A stretch of 64,000 nt of DNA from Litomosoides sigmodontis (taxonomy: Eukaryota > Nematoda > Chromadorea > Rhabditida > Onchocercidae), in assembly GCA_963070105.1 (NCBI GenBank), contig OY718806.1, positions 10,566,190-10,630,189 of the forward strand, given 5' to 3'. This document shows positions 27,687 to 38,578 of the stretch, piece after piece. Numbering within the stretch: the first letter of the stretch is position 1; each line of letters starts with the position of its first letter. The notes under the pieces were generated by a model, which was not told where the DNA came from, ran no database searches, and saw nothing but the letters and a program-made list of their open reading frames with translations. A program made the translations under genes and the position numbers.

Positions 27687-28224
27687 CCTGGTATGTTTGC
27701 TTTTCATTCTGATTTTTTGAATTCGTACTGGGATGCGAAAAGCGATATAAATTGAATGACTTTTTTGTAATATTCCACAGTAAACGATGATATTTCAGGT
27801 TGTGGGCCCCACCAGGTGTAGCAGCAGGGATGCGTAGCTGGTCCAGTATTGAAATGGAGACTGAGACTAGCTCCTGCTGCTCAATGGAATCAAAGTGGTC
27901 GTTACGTTCCTCACTGTTGGGAACATAACGGCGAAGGAACAAATATTGTGTAATTGGTCAAGTATTGCAAAGATCAGAATTAGTTGGTCCCTGCTGCTTT
28001 AATGTCACAATGGCACGACGGGATACAGATTTTAATGTAGCTGTATCCCACGTCAATGTGTGGGACTCAGTGGAATAAGGAAAATCATTATAAGTTTTTA
28101 TTATTTTGTATTGAAAGCTTTTTTAAGTTTAATATGACGAGGGTTGTTGCGTCCTGAAAGTAAAACCGCAAATAGTGAGTATGAATACTATCTTTAGAAT
28201 TTCTATCGAACGTGCATCATTCCC

Positions 28225-28261
<37 letters not shown>

Positions 28262-28860
28262 TGGTATGTTTGTTTTTCATTCCAATTTCAATTCGTATAG
28301 GGGTACAAAGATGACAAGAATTGAATAAGATTTTATTAAGGCGGTCAAAACATAGTGATTCCGCAGTGAACGATGGCTTTTCAGATGAAGCAACTGATAT
28401 GTGCTGGTATGATGGTCAGCTGTAATGCCGATCAGTGAAGCGACTTGCGTCGCTTCCGGCCCAAACAGGGTATGTTTGTTTTTCATTCTAATTCGAACTC
28501 GTATAGGGTGTAAAAATGATAGGAATTGAATAAGATTTTATTAAAGTGGTAAAAACATAGCAATTCCGCAGTGAACGATGTCTTTTCAGGTGAAGTGGGA
28601 GGGCGTAATATTGGTCAGGTTGAAAAGACCAGATCAGTCTCTGCTGATCAAATGTCACAATGGCATGGAAGGGGCATCGATTTGAAGGTGGTTATGTGTC
28701 ACACAACGGAGGAAGAACAAATACTGTTTTTATTATGTTGTATACGAAAGCTTTTTTTTCAAGTTTTGTATGACGAAGGTTGTTGCATCCTAAAGTAAAA
28801 CTTCAAATAGTGAGCATTAATGCTGTGTTTAACATTTCTGTTCATTGGCGCATGTTTTGA
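27687..28860 (+). repeat. Diverged tandem repeat array with splice-like borders
   Basis: A module beginning GGTATGTTTG and running to TTTTCAG or TTTCAG starts near 27690, 28264 and 28468. Between these are second modules sharing AATGTCACAATGGCA (near 28002 and 28651) and AAAGTAAAACCGC or AAAGTAAAACTTC ends (near 28158 and 28792). The middle copy is shortened. Each first module looks like an intron (GT at the start, AG at the end), so the array resembles repeated exon-intron units, but no long reading frame spans it. A short (TA)n tract (about 28228-28257) separates copies 1 and 2. Confidence 0.7.
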
Positions 28861-28876
28861 TGGCGCTTAAATTTAC

Positions 28877-29173
28877 TTGTTTATACTTAATTTACATTTT
28901 TTCAGTGGTGAAAGAAATTTTGTGGAATGGACGATCGGCGAAAGGAACGCCGATGGTCGAGGAAGAAATGGTGCAAATGCATATAATTTGGTTTTCGCTG
29001 CAGTGATCACATATACCATGTTTAGAAATTTCGTGCTTTATCATGTTTGTTCCTTGCTTTGTTTGGTTATTGCTTTGCTTGTTCTATTTTATTGGTTTCA
29101 TAATAAAAATGTATTTAGAATTTTGATCACACCGATTGAAGTATCTTACAACCGTGTTTCGGAAAAAAAATAG
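28877..29173 (+). other. Open frame with a hydrophobic segment, doubtful gene
   Basis: After a splice-like acceptor (cattttttcag) a 98-codon frame runs to a stop at 29173. It contains a charged part (ERNADGRGRNGAN) and a long hydrophobic helix (SLLCLVIALLVLFYWF). No homologous family is recognised, and it abuts the repeat array, so it may be part of that repeat. The following 500 bases hold nothing recognisable. Confidence 0.25.
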
Positions 29174-29687
29174 AAATGTTTATATTTTGCTTATTTTCAA
29201 AAATGACGACTATTACACAACACAATCACCGTGGGGAAGTATTTCATTTATGCATCTCTTTTTTCCCTATCGACCATAATTTCTTCGATTAAAGGTATCT
29301 ATCTGCAAAGAGGTCGTTAGAAATATATTTATTTGGGAAGGAGTATTTCAGCGCTGTGGTCCATAAAAACTGATTTGTTTGGTAAGTGAGGAAAGAGTTC
29401 ACAGAAAAGCGTTAAATTTAGGAATTTATAGTATGAAAAATGCTGAAACATCCTACATTCAAGTCTACATTTAACTGTTCCTCGTAAACCAGATTTCGGT
29501 AATGAGAGAAGCCAGTTCACGGAAACTTAATCACAATTATTAGCATTAGAAGTACACACCCTGTAAAAGAATGCAGCCGCATAACGTATAACGTTAACCA
29601 TCACCTTCTTCAGTCCACCATCTGGATTATGAGGATTAGGTGAATTTATGTGCTCAGGTTTTGAAAATTCGGTACTAACTGGATTTT

Positions 29688-29987
29688 GTGGTCCTAACTC
29701 CTGGACATAAATCTCCCAATAATATAGAGTTGAGAACTCCGATAGCAGGAGAAATTGTACTAGTGAATGAACGGCACGCACCTCGACGAATATGGAAATT
29801 AGCAAGGGTGAAGAAAGTGAAGAAACTTGATGTAAGTCGAGATATGAAAATACGAAGTGTTTTAATCGAATTACCCAGTGGAAAGTCTCTAAACCGACCC
29901 GTAAACGTGCTGTACTCGCTAGAGATCAAAGAGGAGGTGAAGATATCAAGTGTCACTGAGGAATATCCAAATGAAATCAATCAATAA
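29688..29987 (+). pseudogene. BEL/Pao integrase C-terminal domain, truncated
   Basis: The frame carries PIAGEIVLVNERHAPRRIWK, IRSVLIELPSGKSLNRPVN and VLYSLEI, the conserved pattern of the domain that closes BEL/Pao polyproteins. It ends at a normal-looking stop. Upstream the frame hits a stop within 30 bases, so catalytic parts of the integrase are missing. The surviving piece has no internal stop, which suggests fairly recent decay. Confidence 0.8.
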
Positions 29988-30143
29988 GAACCTATTGCTT
30001 GACGAACCAGAAGTGCTACTAGAAGGCAACAAAAGCCAACAGAAACAAGAAACAAAGCCAGCCTCTTAATAAATTCGTTGTTATTAATAATGGCTATTTC
30101 ATTAGTTCCAAACTAAGTTGTTGCGAAGAAGAGTTGTAAATAG

Positions 30144-30419
30144 ATGAAAGGAGTACCGGATATGAACTGTAACAATGTCAATCTAAATTATCAAATGGCA
30201 ATCGATGGAGTTGTGCTAACTCAATCTTCTCCAATTGAATGGATAACAACAATGGAGAACTCACCAATATTGGCCACCGTCTTCGTCACAAGAATCCAAG
30301 GAAACGAAGGAGAATTATCTACTTTAACAATTCATTGGATATTGATCACACTTGCTGTTATCTTAATACCCCTCATCATATTAACGGTAATTAGGTTGAA
30401 AACTGAATTATTTCTCTAA
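30144..30419 (+). pseudogene. env-like C-terminal fragment of the retroelement
   Basis: A 91-codon frame with CNNVNLNYQMAIDG near its start and a strong membrane helix (WILITLAVILIPLIILTVIR) followed by a short basic end. Its place between integrase and LTR is where env-like genes sit in some nematode BEL elements. The ectodomain is almost wholly absent. The call rests on position and the anchor, not on recognised homology. Confidence 0.45.
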
Positions 30420-30464
30420 TTGTGTTAAGACCTTAAAAAGGAGAGTTTTCGGAAATGGAGGAAC

Positions 30465-31241
30465 TGTAGTAAGTTCAACAGATGGAGAAACTCCATACTT
30501 CAATAAAAAGGAAAGGGAGATTCTTGCTAATCAAATTACCATTCATTAAAATCCCGAAATTACTCCTTACTATATATTTGATTTCTTCCAAGAAATGTCG
30601 AAAATTCGAAATAATGTCAACACAAATTAGAGAAATCTGGAAACCTTTGGTTGTTTATTTCATTAGCAAGAGGATTGCTTTACAACTGTTTAGCCCTTTG
30701 CTTGTTCAATGCCGACCTTATACAAGAGCAATCAACCTCTTTGTAACTTGATTACCGCTAACGTAACCGTATTCATTACCTTTGTTATATGCATTTTCAT
30801 TTCAAGATGTCGATGTGACCTCAACCTCACTGATTGTAAACCCTCGTTGATCTCTTATTTTCTTGTAATCAACTTCTAATGTTGCAGATGATTAAGTAGG
30901 CCACTCCGACACTTACAGCTATATATACGGATCCTTTGACCTAAGAGTCAGTCAGTTAGTACGAAAGAAAGATAGACGGAAGAAAGCGTTAGCGGTGCGG
31001 CAATCAACAATCAAGGAGTGGACAACAGTAAACTTCACCTCCCCATCTCACACCTTCACTTCCTAATTGCGATCAAATCCTTATTGCACGTCGTTGTACC
31101 ACAAGAAGTGTTCCAGTACTGCCTATGCACATACGGGTTGTGTTTATCCACTACTGTAAGCGAATAAACTAATTATTCATACTAATCTCCGGCCACATAA
31201 ATATTCGGATATCCAACAATAAACTCCCCAGCTTCACAACA
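30465..31241 (+). repeat. Probable LTR of the BEL/Pao element
   Basis: Bounded by TG after a purine-rich tract (ggaaatggaggaac) and by CA just before the primer-binding site. It contains a TATATATA box near 30922 and AATAAA-type signals (for example near 31219). Right border is fairly firm; left border is a guess. Only one LTR copy is in the window. Confidence 0.5.
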
Positions 31242-32034
31242 TTTGGTGCCACGAGCCGGGAAGACGTCTGCTATGATAAGAGGAGCACGCCCGGCAAAAG
31301 TGAAACTGGGAAACTTCTAGGGAAAGGATGTGGAGATGGAGAGAAATGGATCTTCTAGAGATCGACGTTGGGTCAATTGCTGACTGGAGAAGAAACTCGT
31401 CAACAGTACGAAGCTAGAATACGAAGAAATGATCATGCGCCTTGAACTGCACATAAGCACATTGAATTCAAGGGAATTGAAAGGAAAACAAATCATTTCA
31501 CTCATAATAATTCCTCTCTGTTCTAAAGTGGAAAAAGCTGAAAGACTTAGGTAAACAGCATTTTAGGCTTTCAGTTTTGTTACATCGAAAAATCCTGCGG
31601 AAATTTTAATGGTGGAAATCAGTAAATCAGAATGTAAAAGCGTATGAGACTTGTCATTGCACAGCAAAAATTCCGTATATGGAAGACATCTGGTAACAAA
31701 AGCTTTCTGGACCACATTTATTTGTGGAATTGAAAATTTTATTTGAAAATTTGGGGAGACACTTGTTGCACTGCGTCATATCGAAATAAAGCACGGCCAG
31801 GGATTATAACAAGTGCTCAGGTGGAAAATCGCTGTAGTTTGGTGCGGTTTTGTGTGGTAGCGATTTGTCGCTTCTTGTTTTAAGGGCTTCAGTTGTATTA
31901 TGCATTTTTATTTAAAAGTTCCACACCGTTTTTCAACTCTTTATCCTAAGAAACTTGGACTTGTTATCATCGCGAGTGGGTCAAAAGAAAGAAAAGGCGG
32001 AACTGTATATGTACTTTCAGATCAGTGGTCAGTT

Positions 32035-35000
32035 ATGGATGTATTCGACGATATATTAAAACAGGCAAGCAGTAATACTAAAAATGCCAGTAAAGAAATC
32101 AAGAGAATCGATGAAGCGCGCCAAAAGACTAAAAAATGTATGAATGTAAGGTTGGCTGCGGAACGTAAGCAATCGAAAATTGCGGAGCCTCCCCCCGAAA
32201 AGCCTAAAGTACTTAAGCTTTCTTATTATTTGCCCACCCGCTTTTCAATTTTAATTTTCTTCACATTTTTTTGCCAAAAGTAGAGAATAGTATTTACCGG
32301 ATTTTTTAAGAGTTGTAACTTTACTACGGGAGAATGTTTTGCTGGAGGAGGTAATTGTGTCGTTTTACTTGACCAGGTCTCCGCTTCTTATTTTCAGGCT
32401 TTTAAGGTTTTTGCGTTGAAGGAAAGAAATGATATTTTGGAAAGTGCAAAGGCCACTTAAATAGAATGAATTATGAATTTCTGTTCACTCGAATCTTCTT
32501 TTCTTGAACTCACTATTTATTTCGTGCAACATATTCCCATGTGCTGACACGAGTGTAGCCCAGACAGTTTCCATCCCACCTCCGTCTGCACGATGCGAGA
32601 AATCCTAATTCACCCCCTGATTAGGTTTTTTTTCCAAGTTTTAACTCTCACACCTTGTTAAATTCGCCAGATTATAAGGTTGATCCTAGCAATCTCTGGT
32701 AAGTGATGAGTTTGGAAAGCCTCATTATCCTGTTCGTCTTTGCTTGTTTCAAACATTTACTAGAAGCCATCTGCATAATCATATTTTTTTTCTTGTGCCA
32801 ATTTAATTAAATAATAATACTGATCAATGTAAGTTGCAAGGTGATTTTAAATGTCGTAGGAATTCTTTGGATAGACATGTATACAGAGATAAATTAGTTT
32901 ACGTTATTCGAATTGAATTTTCAGTTCGTCATTCCGAAGGAAAAAACGAAAGATAATGCGACTGTCGATAGGAGTAAAATAGCACTGTTTCTAAAAAGAA
33001 AGGAGGAGGAAAGGCAAAAAGCGTTAACTCAGCAAAAGAAACAGAAGGAGAAACTCATAAAATTAAGATTGCAAAATTATGGTGGAAAGGTTGGAGTTTT
33101 TATTTTGAGAGACTTCCAAGAAATTTCTTTGATTGGTGATTTATATGCTGCTAATTAATTGCCATATTTTGGCAGGGATTAGTATTTTTTTTCAATTCAT
33201 TTTTTTTATCCCAATATTTAGGCAAATAAAAGGCTTGCTAAGCAGTTTGGTAGCACTCCAATTGAATTGCAAAAAAAATATGGCAATGATTGTAAGCATG
33301 AAGAACACCTAAAGAAGCAGCAAATTAAAGAGAAGTTAAGTTTTTATGTTTTACTTTACTACGATGTTGATAAAACCGTATGTTGGCTGGCTCGTACATA
33401 AGCTCTCTAGTCGTCCAAACAACACATCTTTTTATGATGATAACGAAAACTGGATATAAGCATGCATTGGGTGTGGATCAAGTCTATCATTCTTGTGATA
33501 AAATCATTTAAAACACTTGGTTGTCAAAAATTTTTGTGGTTCTGAAACCATAAAAACAGCGGTATATATTAATCGCATAGTACTTATGTGTCATTTTTAC
33601 AAACAATGAATCAAAAGGCGAGGAATTGCAACTGAGATTAAAAACTTTTTCATGTATACAGTTAAATTTATATAAATGCTGATATATGTGATTTATGAAA
33701 TCAGTATTGCTTTACGAAGTTGTTTCTGCTATAGGAAGAATCTGATCGTCTCAATAGTGAATTGCGTGGAAGCATCGCGAAGGCTGTGGAACGGAAAAAG
33801 ATCGTTGAAAAGGCCGCAAGTATAGCATCTTACAGAAATGGACCTTATAGAGTTGCCACTAACAAAAAGAATGGTTTGAGACATTTGACGTGAGTTCATT
33901 TTATTTCGTGTCTTGCGTACATAGTGTTATATGCTACAACAAGTGCAATATATTAAAAGTTCTCGAAATGCTTTCATGTTTCAGGAAAGAAGATTCTCCG
34001 GGCCCTTCAACATCGTGTGCGTTGGAAGGTAAATCGCGAAAAATTGGAACGAAGATTGCAATTAAGCGTCGCTTGCCTCCTTCGGAGTCAAGTTTTCTCT
34101 CCCTAATGAAGAAAGTGGGTGAAATTTATTACAAATAACTTCATATTTCGATATTCAGCGGATTGATTAAAAACTTATGAGTATTTTTCAAATCCAATCT
34201 GTAAATTTTATTTATTTTCGTATACTAATTGCTTTTCTGAATAATATGAGCGTGCAGTGAAAAAAAATACAGATCCTAACATTCAATCGATCTCATAGTA
34301 CCGTGGTTTATAGGTCAACGCAAACCTGTTTAGGAATGAATAGATATATTTCAGGCAGAAGCAATCCAGAATGGTAAAACATCTCCAAGCCCGCCACCGC
34401 TCGCTGCTGCATTTGGTGCAAAAAAGCAAACGCGTAATGAGCTACGGGAATTTAAGAAAATGAAATTTCATACCAACAAACCAAAGTCAGCAAGTGAGGA
34501 CAGTGAAAAGGCTGCTACCATAAAGCGGAGGTTTCTTTTGATTGATGAATTGTAAATAAATCGATCATCCCATTATATCTTCTATTTAGTTCTAATGCTG
34601 CAAAGAGAATGGATGATATTAAAACTGGTTGCACCAAAGAACAGAAGGCATCGCAATCTGTGTCATCTGGATCAACCTTTGTAACCCCGTCACGGCGATA
34701 TCTTCCAGGAGATATTAGGTTCGTTCGAATTAATATTCATTTTGCGATTGTTGGTTATATCTTGATATCATTATTGTACTAGTTTATTTCAAATTGATTG
34801 CTTCAGGTATCAAGGACCTTCCCCGGAGCAATCTCAGTTGAGTGTTAAAACGAATGGTAATCCATCAAATGCAGCGAAAACTAGTGCGAAAGAATTTAAT
34901 AATGACATGCAAGCGAGGTAAAAATATTACGGAATTGGTTTAGATCTTACTTGAAATGATTATTTTACTGCTAGGCACTATGTATAACTTAAAACACGAG

Positions 35001-35808
35001 GGAAAGGTGAATTAATAATTGTATTCGATGTTCTTAGAATTAGAGCCTTTTTTTGTTGTGCGTGATTTTTAAAGTCTATAAAGTTTGTAAAAGAAACTTT
35101 TGTGCAAAAAAATATTATGTACTGAATTATTTTACAACAATAATTTCTGCTTTAATAAAAATGTTTTTTTCCAGAAAGCCTAAGAGAACTAGTGAAAAAA
35201 ATGTTGCAAGAGCTAGCGATCGGCGGCATGATCCATCAGTGCAAATAGTTTCGCAGAATAAAGCAGTTGCTCGTTTCAAAGCTCACAAGCATTTACATCT
35301 AAAAGAACGACGTCATTTAGAACAGTATCTTTCATTTCATTACAGCTTATGCATGAACTAACCTACTTTGAAAATGTGCTTATTTTAGACTTCATCGACT
35401 GAGAGATGATGAATTTGATGAGGATGTTGATGATGAAGAAGAGTATGATAGTGAAATGGATGATTTCATTGATGATAGCGAATTTGATGAACATCTAAAA
35501 CGCGGCGATTTGGAGGAAACATTGCGGTATTTTTTACGTTAGCGTTTGCTTTCGATTGTGTATGAAGTGTGACTTTTGAGACCTTATTCTATTCCTTCTT
35601 AAATATCTGTTCCCAACTGTTATATTAATTAAGGTTGATAAATCCACGCTATGACAAAAATCGTTGGAAGCTAAGAGAGCGAATGATTGATGATCGTCTC
35701 ATGGAAGCAAGTTATCGTGACATTGCTCGTGAAGAAAAGCGAAGCTCAAGAATAGGTCTGATTGAGGATATTCGGGAAGCTCACTGTGGTAAAAGCGTTG
35801 CGTTATGA
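32035..35808 (+). CDS. SPT2 histone chaperone (SPTY2D1-like)
   Basis: SPT2 binds H3-H4 through its conserved C-terminal domain during transcription and chromatin reassembly. Exons: 32035-32208, 32925-33089, 33222 to about 33335, 33735-33889, 33985-34114, 34355-34530, 34590-34718, 34807-34917, 35175-35324, 35389-35526, 35634-35808; about 538 residues. The protein is basic and coiled at the N terminus (KRKEEERQKALTQQKKQKEK), mostly disordered in the middle, and ends with the SPT2 signature EEEYDSEMDDFIDDSEFDEH followed by RYDKNRWKLRERMIDDRLME and RDIAREEKRSSRIGL. All phases agree except exon 3 to exon 4, which is one base out with GT-AG. The start ATG follows a splice acceptor (tactttcag) that may be a trans-splice site. 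Confidence 0.88.
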
Positions 35809-35999
35809 TTTTTTTTTCTTATTTTGCGGTTTAGGTTATCTTTGATATTGTATTAGAATGAGTCATGTTGTTTTGTGCAGCGCGATGACATGTCCATTTC
35901 ACTTTTGCTTACGCTTCATAATATCTAGTTCTTAACCTAATATCGTAGCATCTTTTTATTTGATCATCTGTTCATTTTTCTGCTAAAACAGAAAGGTGG

Positions 36000-38578
36000 T
36001 AAATAAACTTTTTTCTTTATCACATACATAAATATTTGGGATCATTCGTCAGAAAGCTCCGGTTTTGAAAGTTCTGATGTGACTTATAGTATTGGGATGT
36101 GCGGTGAAATTGTGCCAGCTTTAAAAAATTGAGTCGTGGTCACCTCATTCTCAGATGTACGAACATTTCAGTCCTTGCATTTGTTTCTTCGAAATTTTTT
36201 TGGAATTTAATGCTTTTTCAGTTTGGGAATCCCCTTCGCAAAACGGTGTAAAAAAAAGTGAATTTCCAACGTAGTTATTCTAGGTAGTCTATTTACTGCT
36301 CATTTACTGTATCGAAATACCGCATGTTTGATTATTTGAAAATTAATGCAACTATTTTTCTTGAGATTTGCACGTCTTTCTCTGCTTTTAATATGATAGC
36401 TTTTCATTTCTGTTTTGATGCTTTATCAGTATTATGCTGTGAAAGGATTATGATAATTAACATTTTGAATGATGACTATGACAACAAGCATTTTGCAATG
36501 GAACAAATTTGAGAGGACGAGGGAACTAATAAATACTAAGTTTGCAGTCATTCTATAAAGCTGCAGTTCAAATTTGGTAGCTAGCCTATTTTTTTCCTCC
36601 TTTGTCTCGAGATATCTGAATGCGTCGCGGGAGGAGCAAGCAATCGGACATCATTGTTAAAATTAAATTGGGTGGTGAGACTACAACAGGAGATAATTCG
36701 TATGTTTTGTACATTTTTCAGCTACATGTCTTCCATGAAAAAGTGACAATGGATTAAGTTCTTCAAAGAATGAAATATGGTGATTTGTTTGGGAGGATGT
36801 TATGCAACTGGTGCGATTGGTACAGGCAGTTCGGCTTCACCTATCCATAAATAAGAAAAGGAGTGACATAACAATGAGCCGTCATTACGTTGGACATGTC
36901 CTTGACCGATTTGTGTCCTTTTAAAGAAAGGGTTCGATATGACCATATTCAGAAATGGGTTCTCGTTTTTAGAGTTATTTTGGAGTTCTGCCTCGCACAT
37001 CTCACAGATAGCTTCCGCATCGGTCTTTCGACAGTCAAAAAAAAGAAAAATCTCGTGTTGCACTGCATAGTAATATGAAACCCGAATTCGTCTGTTAGAC
37101 AATTTCTTGTTTTTTTAGGTTTATTTGATCTAGTTATTTGACTTGATAAAGTTCCTTCAATTAATTACATGGTTTGTTTTACTTAAATCAATCTTTTTGA
37201 TCAGCGTAGATTCACTTCCTGAGTAAATTTGCTGTATCCTTTTGCATAAATGTTGTATAAATATGGATTTTTTGATCGCAAATTAATAATATACTGTTAG
37301 TTTAAGTTCTGTTAAAGTTCCAAATTTATTCCAATCTTATTTCCAAGTTTCATTTCTTTTATTCCAAATAAATATTTTGGTTTGAACAATTTTGCTTATC
37401 AAAGCTGTTGTACATGTGTGGGAGCAGTGGGTGATCAATGGTGTTGAACAGGACAATGAGTAGAAAATCCAGGGATAGGGAAAAGGGAAACGTAATACGG
37501 GCCATGACCTAATTACGCTGTTGCGATGAGTGGCTGAGTGCTACGATTGAGCTGAGGGATTGAAATATATGAGGGATGAATGAAATCACCTCTTCGGCAC
37601 TTCTTTTCCAATTTCTGTCCGGTTATAGGGCGCAGATGTATTTTTTGTGTCGTGTTACCCTACCCTTTCGGACGTTTCATTCAAATTTTGGCTTCCTCTA
37701 GTTGGTTAATGCTATTTAATTCTCTAGCTTTTAATGTTTTAATTGATCAGTGCAAATCTCACTACAATACCATACTGCTTTGATGAGGCCCCATTATTAT
37801 GACTTCATTTAACGTTGAGATTCGACAAAATTCATTCACTCTTCTACTATCTTTTTTATTCATCAACTCAATACCGAGATTTGACTAACAAATGGACTGA
37901 AACAATTAGCTGAATGATAAGAATAATATCGGGACTGAGAAAATTTAATGAACCTAAATTTTATGAAATTGCATGCTTATTGGCTTTCCGTCAGCATTTC
38001 ATCGATGTATCACATGCGATTAAAAATATTATACCGATTTCAACTATTTCAATTCTTAAAGTCATCACTGAAAGTTTTACAAATATTGAAGCAGGTAGAT
38101 GTATAATTTCATAAAATTTTACTGAGTAACTTTGATCGGAAGGTAGCCGAAAATTTGGTTGGCGGAATACAAGTGAAAATGCATAGCGCATTTTTGGTAG
38201 GATTTACTTTTAAAGTTTAATATGCATAGTCGACAATTCGCTACAAACAACAAATTATGAAAAAGTTGATTTACTTGAGAACCATTAATTAGTTTATTTA
38301 ATAAATGTATAATTATTACAAAAGGAAGTCAATCAAGTCAGTCAAGAGATGGTTTTTACAGCGAGGTGTTTAAATTAGCAATTAATGGGAGAAATATAGG
38401 AATAAAGGACAGCCCGAAAATTTAGCTCACTTCCTGAACTCAGTTGGCATTTACATCATTTTGGTGGCATTTGCTTGGTGGAAAATATGTCGTCCTCGAA
38501 GACTCCTTCTAATTTCTAAAGTTTTGAAAAAGTAGTTAATTAAAAATTGGTTGTAGTGACTTTTCTGTGGGTCACTTC
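36000..38578. other. Spacer with no supported gene
   Basis: Short open frames only. A possible initiating exon at 36620-36700 (ATG, then a gtatgt donor) was seen, but two frames are open there and no following exon was found. Confidence 0.4.

Larger units (their letters stand above)
29687..31520 (+). mobile_element. BEL/Pao LTR retrotransposon remnant, permuted order
   Basis: Parts in order: the C-terminal end of a BEL/Pao integrase (29688-29987), a short env-like membrane segment (30144-30419), a probable LTR (about 30465-31241), a primer-binding-site-like sequence right after it (TGGTGCCACGAGCCGGGAAG, from 31244), and stop-interrupted sequence where gag should begin (31270-31520). No protease, reverse transcriptase, RNase H or integrase core is present, so the element cannot move by itself. 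It lies about 500 bases upstream of the SPT2 gene. Confidence 0.75.

Noticed and set aside
27592..27942. 116-codon minus-strand frame
   Set aside because: Crosses the repeat array, including an apparent intron-like module on the plus strand; no homology.
36620..36700. Possible first exon with a gtatgt donor
   Set aside because: Two frames are open and no second exon follows.
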